Assembly: GCA_050010595.1 (NCBI GenBank)
Contig: JBEKKS010000006.1
Location: 62,001-126,000 of the forward strand
Length of the DNA: 64,000 bases
Reading direction: 5' to 3'
Source of the DNA: Palsa-513 sp050010595
GTDB lineage: Bacteria > Actinomycetota > Thermoleophilia > Solirubrobacterales > Solirubrobacteraceae
Both the position numbers and the translations under genes were made by a program. The first letter of the stretch is position 1. Each line of letters starts with the position of its first letter. Below, piece by piece: positions 8,178 to 16,051 of this stretch. The notes beneath the pieces were generated by a model. The model was not told the origin of the DNA, did no database searches, and worked only from the letters and a program-made list of their open reading frames with translations.

Positions 8178-8282
8178 ATGTATTGGACGTTTTACAACGT
8201 CGACCCTATTCTGATGTCTCCCTCTCCTCCGTGCAACGCCCCCGCGAGAAGTTCTAAAAGCCTCGGGGGCTTTGCACTTTAA
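8178..8282 (+). CDS. Candidate 34-aa leader-like ORF inside a promoter-hairpin unit
   Basis: ATG at 8178 follows a purine-rich AGAGAGAAGAAAC. The ORF (MYWTFYNVDPILMSPSPP...) ends TAA at 8280-8282, inside the terminator region. It could be a leader peptide or a chance ORF: a good promoter (8183-8212) lies within it, in which case the transcript would begin after its start and carry no peptide. No family recognised. Weakly supported. Confidence 0.25.
   Translation: MYWTFYNVDPILMSPSPPCNAPARSSKSLGGFAL
8183..8212 (+). promoter_or_regulatory. Sigma70-like promoter with no gene downstream
   Basis: TTGGAC (8183-8188), an 18-bp spacer and TATTCT (8207-8212). The spacer begins with a 6-bp inverted repeat, GACGTT/AACGTC (8186-8191 with 8196-8201), which could be an operator. 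Transcription would run only about 60 bases before the hairpin that ends at 8278, because the next gene is on the other strand. Confidence 0.5.
8231..8280 (+). terminator. Long imperfect hairpin with T-rich tail
   Basis: GTGCA (8231-8235) and CCCCCG pair with CGGGGG and TGCAC (to about 8277), with small mismatches between the two blocks. An alternative short stem AAAGCC/GGCTTT around TCGGG sits inside it. A TTT follows. It separates the + strand promoter unit from the convergent LysR gene and could end transcripts from either side. Confidence 0.55.
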
Positions 8283-9190
8283 GGGGTCCGGTTCGCGACT
8301 TCGTCAGGTGCGGCGAGCGCAAGGAACGCTTCGAGTACGGGCGAGCGCTCGCTGCTCGCCCAGGCGAGGGAGAGCTCGATCATCGGTGAGGGGTCGGCAA
8401 GCGGGCGGAACGTCACGCCTGGGCGGTCGGTGTCGCCGACCGAGGCAGGGACCAGCGAGACGCCGAATCCGCTGGCGACGAGAGCGATGATCGTCTGCAT
8501 CTCGGCAACCTCCTGCACCTCCTCGGGCAAACCGCCTGCGCCGCCCATCAACGACGCGAGCGGGGTCCACAGCCCCGGTGCTTCGCTCCGGCGCAGGATC
8601 ACGAACGTCTCGCCCTGCAGATCGCTGGCGCGCAAGCGTGACTTGGCGGCGAGCAGATGCGCCTCCGGCAGCGCCACGACCATGTGCTCGCGATGGATCA
8701 CGGCGAGCTCCAGGCCCGGTGCGAGCGTCGCCGCGCGCAGCGGGCCGCGGATCACGCCGACATCGATCCGCCCATGGCTCAGAGCGTCAAGCTGCTCCGC
8801 GGTGGGAAGCTCGCGCAGGTGCAGGTCTACGTCGGGATGGCGGCTCGCGAAGTCGCGCAAGATCGTCGGTAGCACCGGGCTGAACATTGCCGACCCGACG
8901 AAGCCGACCGACAGCGAACCGATCTCCCCGGCGGCTACGCGGCGTGCGGTCTCGGCCCCTCGGTCGACCGCCTCGAGGATCATGCGTGCAGACACGAGAA
9001 AGCTCGCCCCCGCCGCCGTCAGCTCGACGCGGCGTCGATTGCGAACCAGCAGCGTCACGCCGATCTCTGCCTCGAGCGCGCGGATCTGCTGGCTGAGCGG
9101 TGGCTGCGAGATGTGCAGCCGCGTCGCGGCACGGTGGAAGTGCAACTCCTCGGCGACCGCGACGAAGTAGCGCAGATGGCGCAGTTCCAT
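8279..9190 (-). CDS. LysR family transcriptional regulator
   Basis: A 303-aa protein with the LysR layout: an N-terminal winged HTH (MELRHLRYFVAVAEELHF, then AATRLHISQPPLSQQIRALE, residues 1-60), a linker helix and a periplasmic-binding-like effector domain from about residue 90. It is divergent from a histidine kinase gene, with a 16-bp palindrome in the 104-bp gap. The usual LysR logic would be autorepression and control of a divergent target, so the kinase operon is a possible target. Effector unknown. A TAGGCT eleven bases before the ATG is a possible -10 box. Confidence 0.93.
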   Translation of the reverse strand: MELRHLRYFVAVAEELHFHRAATRLHISQPPLSQQIRALEAEIGVTLLVRNRRRVELTAAGASFLVSARMILEAVDRGAETARRVAAGEIGSLSVGFVGSAMFSPVLPTILRDFASRHPDVDLHLRELPTAEQLDALSHGRIDVGVIRGPLRAATLAPGLELAVIHREHMVVALPEAHLLAAKSRLRASDLQGETFVILRRSEAPGLWTPLASLMGGAGGLPEEVQEVAEMQTIIALVASGFGVSLVPASVGDTDRPGVTFRPLADPSPMIELSLAWASSERSPVLEAFLALAAPDEVANRTP

Positions 9191-9262
9191 GGTTGCGCTG
9201 GAGCCTACGCGCAGACCGGGCAGCTGGAGAGGGTCGCGACAGTGGAGAATGTAAGGCGCGGC

Positions 9263-9278
9263 TCTGGGGTGCCCCAGA
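9263..9278. promoter_or_regulatory. Palindrome between lysR-type gene and histidine kinase gene
   Basis: TCTGGGG-TG-CCCCAGA, seven paired bases around a two-base centre. It lies 17 bases before the kinase start and may be an operator for the divergent LysR protein or part of the kinase leader. Confidence 0.45.
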
Positions 9279-9294
9279 TCCCCCCGGCTCAGTG

Positions 9295-10443
9295 ATGCCC
9301 GAAATCGAGAACGAACAGGAACACGAAGCGAGCGCGCTGGCGACCAGCAACGCGATCGAGATCCTCGCCGACGTGCTCGCGCGCAGTGAGGAGGAGGGGG
9401 TCGGCGACGACTTCTACAGCCGCCTCTGCGAGGGCATCACGCGCTGCACCTCGATGCGTCGCCTGCTGATCTTCCGCTACGACTCGGCGCGCCGGCGGGT
9501 GCACGCCGCAGGCAGCTATGGCGTCGATCTCGCGCTGTTCTCGGACTTCTACTTCAGCGCTGAATCGGCGCCGTTTGCGATGCGCGCGCTGGCCGAGGAC
9601 CGTGTGCTCGAGGCCTCATACGAGGATCTCGTCCGCGAGTTGCCGGCCGACTACGTCGATCGGCTTGGTGCCAAGACTGCCTTCTGCACGCCGATGGCCG
9701 CGCGTGGGCGCTGGCTCGGCGTGATCCTCTCCGACCGCGGCGGCGACGACGCACCGCTCTCCTCGGCCGAGCGTGAGGTTCTCTGGACGGTCGGCAAGAT
9801 TGCCGCGCTCGCCGCGATGGCTCGCGCGGCCACCCGCCAGTACGAGCGCGCGATGCAGCTCGAGGCGCGGATCGATCTTGCGCGCGAGCTGCACGAGAGC
9901 GTCGTCCAGCGCCTGTTCGGGATCTCGCTCGCGCTGTCCGGCGACCAGCCGCTTGACGAGGAAGCTCGTCGTCGCTGCGCCGACGAGCTCCAGCAGGCGC
10001 TTGGCGAGCTGCGCAGCACGATCCAGCGACCGCTTGGGCGCCCGCTCCCGCAAACCAAGACGACGCTGCGCGAGGAGCTCGAGCGGCTGCGCCACGAGCA
10101 CCCTGAGCTCGGCATCGAGATCGACGGTGGCGGGGCGGCCGATCTGAGCGTGCCTGCGGAGCTCGAGGCGCTTGCGCAGTCGGTGCTGGCGGAGGCGATC
10201 CGCAACACGCAAAAGCACGCGCAGGCAACGCGTGTCGGAGTTCACACCGAGCTGCGCGACGGCGCATTCGTTCTCGAGATCACCAACGACGGGGTCACGC
10301 GCGCACCCGGCGTCGCCGGAATGGGCTTGCGCCTCGCTGGCTTCGAAGCGCTCCAAGCGGGCGGGTTGCTCGAGTTCGGCGCGCGCGAGCGGGACCGCTG
10401 GCAGGTGCGGCTCGTGGTGCCGTTCGGCGGTGACGCTACGTGA
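9295..10443 (+). CDS. Sensor histidine kinase, NarL-partner type, with GAF-like sensor
   Basis: A 382-aa soluble kinase. Residues up to about 180 look like a GAF domain (TRCTSMRRLLIFRYDSAR, then TAFCTPMAARGRWLGVILSD). The HisKA_3 phosphoacceptor motif is IDLARELHESVVQRLFGISLA, and a HATPase domain follows (SVLAEAIRNTQKHAQATRV as N box, GMGLRLAG as G box). No transmembrane helix, so it probably senses a cytoplasmic ligand or redox state. ATG 9295 (or GTG 9292) is used instead of the upstream extension, which crosses into the control region. It overlaps the response regulator start by four bases (GTGA), so the pair is translationally coupled. Confidence 0.93.
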   Translation: MPEIENEQEHEASALATSNAIEILADVLARSEEEGVGDDFYSRLCEGITRCTSMRRLLIFRYDSARRRVHAAGSYGVDLALFSDFYFSAESAPFAMRALAEDRVLEASYEDLVRELPADYVDRLGAKTAFCTPMAARGRWLGVILSDRGGDDAPLSSAEREVLWTVGKIAALAAMARAATRQYERAMQLEARIDLARELHESVVQRLFGISLALSGDQPLDEEARRRCADELQQALGELRSTIQRPLGRPLPQTKTTLREELERLRHEHPELGIEIDGGGAADLSVPAELEALAQSVLAEAIRNTQKHAQATRVGVHTELRDGAFVLEITNDGVTRAPGVAGMGLRLAGFEALQAGGLLEFGARERDRWQVRLVVPFGGDAT

Positions 10444-11084
10444 GCATCTCGCACGAGCTCGATCGCGCGGCAGGTCCCGGCGATGACGAGGTCAAGCTGA
10501 GGGTTCTGATCGTTGACGATCACGACGTCGTCCACTGGGGCTTTCGGCTGATGCTCGGCAATCAGCCATGGGTCGAGCGCTGCGTCAGCGCGCGCAACGC
10601 CGCCGAGGCCTATGCGCTCGCGGACCGCTACAAGCCCGATGTTGCGCTCGTCGACCTCTTCATCGGAGAGGAGTCTGGCCCCGAGATCTGCGCGCAGCTG
10701 TGCGAACGTTCGCCCGACACGCACATCCTGCTGATTTCCGGTGCAGGCCGGATTTCGCCCGGCGCCGCGAAGGCGGCCGGCGCCGCAGGATTCATCCCGA
10801 AAGACTGGGGCGCCGCCGACATCGCGCGTGCGGTGCGCATGGTCGGGCTTGGTATGACGGTCTTCCAGCCACAGGTCGATACCGACGCGCCGCCGCTCTC
10901 CTCGCGCGAGCGAGAGGTCCTCGACCTGATCGCGAACGGCTCGACCAACCGCGAGATCGCCGCAGCGCTGCATCTCTCGCCGCACACGATCAAGGAGCAC
11001 ACGAGCTCGCTCTACCGCAAGCTCGGCGCCCGCAACCGCGCAGAAGCAGTGCAGCGCGCCCAGCGTCTCGGACTCTCCGGGTGA
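10440..11084 (+). CDS. Response regulator, NarL/LuxR (FixJ-type HTH) family
   Basis: A 214-aa two-domain regulator. The receiver domain has the acidic pair D26-D27 (LIVDDHDVV), phosphoacceptor D72 (VALVDLFIG) and the switch Lys in GFIPKDWG. The LuxR-type HTH follows (LSSREREVLDLIANGSTN, then EIAAALHLSPHTIKEHTSSL). It begins at a GTG whose TGA overlap with the kinase stop shows it is the kinase's partner. Targets are not obvious; the genes on either side are a LysR regulator and an FAD oxidoreductase. Confidence 0.95.
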   Translation: MSISHELDRAAGPGDDEVKLRVLIVDDHDVVHWGFRLMLGNQPWVERCVSARNAAEAYALADRYKPDVALVDLFIGEESGPEICAQLCERSPDTHILLISGAGRISPGAAKAAGAAGFIPKDWGAADIARAVRMVGLGMTVFQPQVDTDAPPLSSREREVLDLIANGSTNREIAAALHLSPHTIKEHTSSLYRKLGARNRAEAVQRAQRLGLSG

Positions 11085-11151
11085 ATCCGCCCGCGAGTAT
11101 CATGCGCGGGCGTTGGCGGCTGCCCGCGCCCGCTCACATGCTCGAGGACAG

Positions 11152-12738
11152 ATGAAGCGACGCGTGGCGATAATCGCCGGAGGCGGCCCGGCGGGCCTCA
11201 CCGCTGCCCTCGAGCTGCTCGAGCACACCGACGTCATCCCGATCGTCTACGAGGCCGAGGCGATGGTTGGCGGCTTGGCGAAGACCGTCAACTACCACGG
11301 CAACCGAATCGACATCGGCGGTCACCGCTTCTTCTCGAAGAGCGCGCGGGTCATGCATTGGTGGACGCGGATCCTGCCACTCCAGCGCCTCGCCGCCGAC
11401 GAGCTCGGCGGCTGGATCGCCGACGCCGGGGGCGGCGACGGCCCCGATCCGCAGCAGGCGGAGCTCGTGATGCTCGTGCGCGAGCGGCGCTCACGGATCA
11501 TGTACCTGCGCCGGATGTTCGACTACCCGGTGAGCCTCAACCAGACGACGATCCGCAACCTCGGCGCGGCCCGGATGGTTCGGATCGGAGCGAGCTACCT
11601 GCGTGCACGCCTGCGCCCGATCCGCAACGAGTCCTCGCTCGAGGACTTCATGGTCAACCGCTTCGGGCGCGAGCTCTACTCGACGTTCTTCGAGGACTAC
11701 ACCGAGAAGGTCTGGGGCGTGCCACCGAGCGACATCAAGCCCGAGTGGGGTGCGCAGCGGATCAAGGGGCTCTCGATCTCCCGCGCCCTCGGCCACGCTC
11801 TGCGCAGCATGCTCCCGTCTCGGCGGAGCAGCGATATTTACCAGCGAGGCACCGAGACGAGCCTGATCGAACGTTTTCTCTACCCCAAGCGCGGTCCCGG
11901 CCAGCTCTGGGAGGAGGTCACGCGGCGAGTCATCGAGCGTGGCGGGCAGGTGATCCTCGGCGTCGCGGTGACGGCCCTGCACACCGACGAGGAGCAGATT
12001 GTCGCGGCCTCGGTGCGCGACAGCGCGGGCAACGTCACGCGCGTCGAAGGCGACTTTTTCTTCTCGTCGATGCCGATCCGCGAGCTCGTCGCTGGGCTTG
12101 ACGCGGACGTGCCTGCGCCGGTGCGCGAGGTCGCGCAGGGGCTGTCCTACCGCGACTTCATCACGGTCGGCGTGCTGCTTCGTGCTCCCGGTGGTGGCCT
12201 TGCCGGTATGCGCGACAACTGGATCTACGTGCAGGAGCCCGATGTGAAGGTCGGACGCCTCCAGATCTTCAATAACTGGAGTCCCTACCTCGTCAAGGAT
12301 CCGGACACCGTTTGGGTCGGCATGGAGTACTTCGCCAATGAGGGCGACGAGCTCTGGTCGATGGCCGCGGAGGACTTCGCGCAGTTCGCAATCGGCGAGC
12401 TCGTTTCGTTGGGACTGGTGGCGCGCGAGGACGTGCTCGATCACACCGTGCTCCACGTGCCCAAGGCCTATCCGGCCTACTTCGGTACCTACGAGCGGTT
12501 CGCGGAGCTGCGTGAGTACCTCGACCGCTTCACGAACCTCTTCCTGGTCGGGCGCAACGGCATGCACCGCTACAACAACCAGGATCACTCGATGCTCACG
12601 GCGATGGTCGCGGTCGAGAACATCGCCGCCGGGGTCACGACCAAGGAAAACATCTGGTCGGTCAACGTCGAGCAGGAGTATCACGAGACGAAGCAGGCGC
12701 AGGACCCGGCGCAGGTCGGCGCCGTGGCGGCGGGATGA
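11152..12738 (+). CDS. NAD(P)/FAD-dependent oxidoreductase, UDP-galactopyranose mutase/amine-oxidase-like
   Basis: A 528-aa flavoprotein. It opens with a Rossmann FAD motif (AIIAGGGPAGLTAALELLE) and an acidic residue closing the second strand (YEAEAMVGGLAKTV). The blocks GGHRFFSKS and DYTEKVWGVPPSDIKPEWGAQRIKGLS are those of UDP-galactopyranose-mutase-like and protoporphyrinogen-oxidase-like proteins of actinobacteria. The C-terminal GRNGMHRYNNQDHSMLTAM completes the FAD site. True mutases are shorter (about 370-400 aa), so this is probably a related enzyme in polysaccharide or lipid-linked sugar metabolism. ATG 11152 is favoured because the nucleotide-binding strand follows at once. Confidence 0.85.
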   Translation: MKRRVAIIAGGGPAGLTAALELLEHTDVIPIVYEAEAMVGGLAKTVNYHGNRIDIGGHRFFSKSARVMHWWTRILPLQRLAADELGGWIADAGGGDGPDPQQAELVMLVRERRSRIMYLRRMFDYPVSLNQTTIRNLGAARMVRIGASYLRARLRPIRNESSLEDFMVNRFGRELYSTFFEDYTEKVWGVPPSDIKPEWGAQRIKGLSISRALGHALRSMLPSRRSSDIYQRGTETSLIERFLYPKRGPGQLWEEVTRRVIERGGQVILGVAVTALHTDEEQIVAASVRDSAGNVTRVEGDFFFSSMPIRELVAGLDADVPAPVREVAQGLSYRDFITVGVLLRAPGGGLAGMRDNWIYVQEPDVKVGRLQIFNNWSPYLVKDPDTVWVGMEYFANEGDELWSMAAEDFAQFAIGELVSLGLVAREDVLDHTVLHVPKAYPAYFGTYERFAELREYLDRFTNLFLVGRNGMHRYNNQDHSMLTAMVAVENIAAGVTTKENIWSVNVEQEYHETKQAQDPAQVGAVAAG

Positions 12739-12776
12739 CCCCCCATTCGGGGGGTCAGACCCCCTTGCTTGGGGGG
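12737..12776 (+). terminator. Two tandem G/C hairpins ahead of the fatty-acid operon
   Basis: GACCCCCC-ATTC-GGGGGGTC (12737-12756) overlaps the preceding stop codon, and CCCCC-TTGCTT-GGGGG(G) (12760-12776) follows. The second arm of the first can also pair with the first arm of the second (GGGGGT-CAG-ACCCCC), giving mutually exclusive folds. There is no U tract. Either a rho-independent-like barrier between operons or an attenuator for fabH. Confidence 0.55.
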
Positions 12777-12851
12777 ACCTGCGGGCGCTCGACGTATCCG
12801 ATCGTCCGCTTTCGGGTAGAAGTGCCTATGCACGCCAAGCGGAGGCCATAG

Positions 12852-13844
12852 GTGGCGTCGACAGCGACGCGAGCGGCAGCCGCAGCGTCGCTGCCGCTCG
12901 TCGGCAGCGCGGGGATCGTCGGCGTCGGTGGAGCGCTTCCGCCGCGACGCGTGGACAATGCCGAGGTCACGCCGTTGATCGGCGTCTCCGATGAGTGGAT
13001 CGTCAAGCGCACGGGGATCCACGCGCGCCGCTACGCTGACCCACGCGACCGCCTCGCCGACCTGGCCGTCGGCGCGGCCGAGGTCGCGCTGCGCGACGCA
13101 GGTGTCGCCGGCGCGAGCATCGACCTCGTGCTCGTCGCGTCCTGTTCGCAAGACTCGGTGATGCCGAATGCAGCGCCGGAGGTCGCGCATGCGATCGGTG
13201 CGCGGGACGCGGGAGCGTTCGACATCGGCAGCGCGTGCACTGGATTCATCGCGGCGCTCGCCGCTGCGCGTGGAATGCTGCTGACCGGCGCCTCGCGCGC
13301 AGCGCTCGTGATCGGCGCCGAGATAATGTCGCGACACGTCGATCCGCACGACCGCAACACGGCGGCGCTGTTTGGCGACGGCGCTGGAGCCGTCGTGTGC
13401 CGCGCGGGAACTGGTGGGACGATCGGACCGGTTGTACTCGGCGCCGACGGCGCGCACGCCGGGCTGATCGTTGCCGATCGCGACACGCAGCTGCTGGCGA
13501 TGGAGGGTCACGAGACCTTCAAGCAGGCGGTCCGCAGGCTCGGGGAGGCAACGCTTGCTGCATGCGAGCAGGCCGGTACGGAGCTCCACGAGATCGACCT
13601 GTTCATCTACCACCAAGCCAATAGCCGCATCCTCGCCTCGCTCGCCGAGCGCCTCCAGCTTCCGGCCGAGCGCGTGCTCGACCGGATCGCCGAGCACGGC
13701 AACACGTCCGCAGCGAGCGTGCCGCTCGCGCTCGCCGATGCCCGTGCCGAGGGTCGGCTGCGGCCCGGCGCGCGCGTGTTGCTGGCCGCCGCCGGCTCCG
13801 GCTTTACCTGGGGTGCAACGGTCGTCGAATGGGGTGGCGCATGA
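12852..13844 (+). CDS. fabH: 3-oxoacyl-ACP synthase III (FabH)
   Basis: Starts fatty-acid chains by condensing an acyl-CoA primer with malonyl-ACP. The 330-aa product has the KAS III triad: Cys near residue 129 in DIGSACTGFIAAL, His in FIYHQANSRI and Asn in EHGNTSAASVP. The N-terminal SDEWIVKRTGIHARR is also characteristic. The GTG start is supported by GGAGG at 12841-12845. It overlaps fabG by four bases (ATGA) and is the first gene of a six-gene fatty-acid synthesis operon. Whether the primer is acetyl or branched acyl-CoA cannot be read from the sequence. Confidence 0.97.
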   Translation: MASTATRAAAAASLPLVGSAGIVGVGGALPPRRVDNAEVTPLIGVSDEWIVKRTGIHARRYADPRDRLADLAVGAAEVALRDAGVAGASIDLVLVASCSQDSVMPNAAPEVAHAIGARDAGAFDIGSACTGFIAALAAARGMLLTGASRAALVIGAEIMSRHVDPHDRNTAALFGDGAGAVVCRAGTGGTIGPVVLGADGAHAGLIVADRDTQLLAMEGHETFKQAVRRLGEATLAACEQAGTELHEIDLFIYHQANSRILASLAERLQLPAERVLDRIAEHGNTSAASVPLALADARAEGRLRPGARVLLAAAGSGFTWGATVVEWGGA

Positions 13845-14590
13845 GCGCCACGGAGTTGCGGCGGCCCGAGGGCGCCTGCGCGGTTGTCACCGGCGCTTCG
13901 CGCGGGATTGGCGCTGCGATCGCCCTCGCGCTCGCGGTCGATGGCTGGCCGGTCGCCGTCAACTACCGCGCCGATGCCTCCGGAGCTGCTGCGACCGTGG
14001 CGGCGATCGAAGCAGCGGGAGGGCGTGCAATATCCGCCCAGGCCGACGTCGCCGATCCGCAGAGCCCGCCACAGCTCCTTGACGCCGTACACGAGCAGCT
14101 TGGGCCGATCGGCGTCCTCGTCAACAATGCCGGCGTGCGGGCTGACGGGCTCGCGCTCTCGCTGAGCGACGATGACTGGCAGCGCGTGCTCGACACGAAC
14201 CTCGGGGGCACCTACCGTCTAACGCGCGCGGTGCTGCGCGAGATGATCCGCGCCCGCTTCGGGCGCGTCATCAACATCGCCTCGGTGATCGGGCCGCGTG
14301 CGAACGCCGGCCAGGCGAACTACGCCGCCTCGAAGGCGGCGGTGATTGCCTTTACCAAGACCGCGGCAGTCGAGGTCGCCCGCCGTGGGGTCACGATCAA
14401 CGCTGTCGCCCCAGGCCTGATCGAGACAGATATGACCGAGGACATCCCGCCGGTACTCAGCGATCGAGTTCCCGCGCAGCGCGCCGGGACGCCCGCCGAA
14501 GTCGCGGCGGCCGTTAGCTTCCTCGCCTCCGAGCGTGCGAGCTACATCACTGCAACCACCATCTACGTCGACGGCGGGCTTTCCGCCTAA
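13841..14590 (+). CDS. fabG: 3-oxoacyl-ACP reductase (FabG)
   Basis: NADPH-dependent short-chain dehydrogenase that reduces the 3-keto acyl-ACP formed by FabH or FabF. The 249-aa product has the cofactor motif TGASRGIGAAIA, NNAG at the end of strand 4, a Ser in NIASVIG and the catalytic YAASK. The C terminus IYVDGGLSA is typical. The ATG at 13841 overlaps the fabH stop (ATGA), so translation is coupled; an upstream in-frame ATG at 13829 would lengthen the overlap without need. Confidence 0.96.
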   Translation: MSATELRRPEGACAVVTGASRGIGAAIALALAVDGWPVAVNYRADASGAAATVAAIEAAGGRAISAQADVADPQSPPQLLDAVHEQLGPIGVLVNNAGVRADGLALSLSDDDWQRVLDTNLGGTYRLTRAVLREMIRARFGRVINIASVIGPRANAGQANYAASKAAVIAFTKTAAVEVARRGVTINAVAPGLIETDMTEDIPPVLSDRVPAQRAGTPAEVAAAVSFLASERASYITATTIYVDGGLSA

Positions 14591-14609
14591 TCACGCGAAA
14601 GGAAGCGAA

Positions 14610-14858
14610 ATGGCAGAGCCCCCCAGTACCGAGCAGATCGAGAAGGTCATCACGGAGTCACTCGTGACCTTTGGTGCCGACCCTGCCGCGATCTCGCGCG
14701 ACGCCGAGCTCGAGGAGCTGGATGTCGACTCGCTCGACCTCGCTGAGCTCTCGCAGATCGTCGAGGAGCAGTTCGGTGTCGAGCTGACCGCGAACGATGT
14801 CGCCGAGATCAAGACCGTCGGCGATGCGATCGACATGGTGGCAGAGCGGGCCAAGTGA
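14610..14858 (+). CDS. acpP: Acyl carrier protein
   Basis: An 82-aa acidic helical protein that carries growing acyl chains on phosphopantetheine. The attachment site is Ser41 in LDVDSLDLAEL, one of the clearest ACP signatures. GGAAG lies five bases before the ATG. It sits between fabG and fabF, where a fatty-acid-synthesis ACP is expected, and its stop overlaps the fabF start (GTGA). Confidence 0.97.
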   Translation: MAEPPSTEQIEKVITESLVTFGADPAAISRDAELEELDVDSLDLAELSQIVEEQFGVELTANDVAEIKTVGDAIDMVAERAK

Positions 14859-16051
14859 ACGAAGTCGTTGTCACAGGCGTGGGCGCCGTCACGCCGCTCG
14901 GGGTGGGCGCCGCGAGCCTGAGCGAGCGCTGGGCTGCTGGCGTCTGCGGGATCGTTGACGGCGAGGGTCGCTGCGGCGAGTTCGAGCCGACCGAGCATTT
15001 CTCCGTCAAGGAGGCGCGGCGCGCCGACCGCTTCACGCAGCTCGTGCTGGTCGCAAGCCGCGAGGCGATCGCCGACGCCGGTTGGGACGGTGAGCTCCCC
15101 TACCCGGCCGAGGATGTCGGGGCGATAATCGGTACCGGGATCGGCGGGATCGGCACGATCGAGGCCAACGATCGCATGCTGGTCGAGCACGGACCCAAGC
15201 GGGTTTCGCCGCTTGCGGTACCACTGATGATGGGTAACGCAGGCGCCGGCGCCGTCAGCATGCACCACGGCCTCAAGGGACCGAGCTACGGGGTCGTCTC
15301 GGCCTGTGCCGCAGGTACGCACGCGATCGGGTCGGCGATGCGCGCGATCCAGGTCGGCGATGCCACGGCGGTCGTCGCCGGTGGGACGGAGGCTGCGCTG
15401 ACGCCGCTTTCGCGCGCCGCTTTCGTCGCCGTTGAGGCGCTCTCGGAAATCGGCATCTCGCGTCCGTTCGACGTCAGGCGCGATGGCTTCGTCATGGGTG
15501 AGGGCGCGGCGGCGCTGGTGCTCGAGAACGGCGAGGCTGCGCGCGCTCGTGGCGCTCGAATCCTCGCTGTTATACGTGGCTACGGCGCGACCTCGGACGC
15601 GTTCCACCTGACGGCTCCGCCCGCTGACGGCGAGGGCGCCGCGCGCGCGATCAGGCGCGCGCTGAAGGACGCCGGCGTGACCCCCGACGAGCTCGTCTAC
15701 ATCAACGCGCACGGCACCTCGACGCCGATCAATGACGCCGCCGAGACGAAGGCGATCAAGGCTGCCCTGGGCGAGCGCGCGAAGACGATCCCGATCTCCT
15801 CGACGAAGTCGGCAATCGGCCATCTGCTTGGCGCTGCCGGCGCGGTCGAGGCGGTTGCGACGATCCTCGCCCTGCGCGGGCGCACGATCCCGCCGACGCT
15901 CGGACTCGAGCAGCAGGACCCAGAGCTCGATCTCGACTACGTTCCACTCGTTGCGCGCAAGTTGGATGTCGGTGACGCCAAGCTTCTCGCGCTTTCAAAT
16001 TCCTTCGGCTTCGGCGGTCACAACGCCGTGCTGTGTCTGGAGGCAACATGA
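14855..16051 (+). CDS. fabF: 3-oxoacyl-ACP synthase II (FabF)
   Basis: Elongating condensing enzyme, 398 aa, GTG start overlapping the acpP stop by four bases. The Cys-His-His triad of KAS I/II enzymes is complete: Cys in VVSACAAGTHAIG, His in INAHGTSTPIND and His in SAIGHLLGAAGAVEA. The N-terminal VVTGVGAVTPLG and the C-terminal LSNSFGFGGHNAVL are standard. Its ATGA overlap with the carboxyltransferase gene continues the coupled operon. Confidence 0.97.
   Translation: MNEVVVTGVGAVTPLGVGAASLSERWAAGVCGIVDGEGRCGEFEPTEHFSVKEARRADRFTQLVLVASREAIADAGWDGELPYPAEDVGAIIGTGIGGIGTIEANDRMLVEHGPKRVSPLAVPLMMGNAGAGAVSMHHGLKGPSYGVVSACAAGTHAIGSAMRAIQVGDATAVVAGGTEAALTPLSRAAFVAVEALSEIGISRPFDVRRDGFVMGEGAAALVLENGEAARARGARILAVIRGYGATSDAFHLTAPPADGEGAARAIRRALKDAGVTPDELVYINAHGTSTPINDAAETKAIKAALGERAKTIPISSTKSAIGHLLGAAGAVEAVATILALRGRTIPPTLGLEQQDPELDLDYVPLVARKLDVGDAKLLALSNSFGFGGHNAVLCLEAT

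Noticed and set aside
11491..12684. 397-aa minus-strand frame opposite the FAD oxidoreductase
   Set aside because: No motif, Asp/Val/His-rich shadow.
14591..15823. 410-aa minus-strand frame opposite fabF
   Set aside because: Shadow composition; fabF has all catalytic residues on the other strand.
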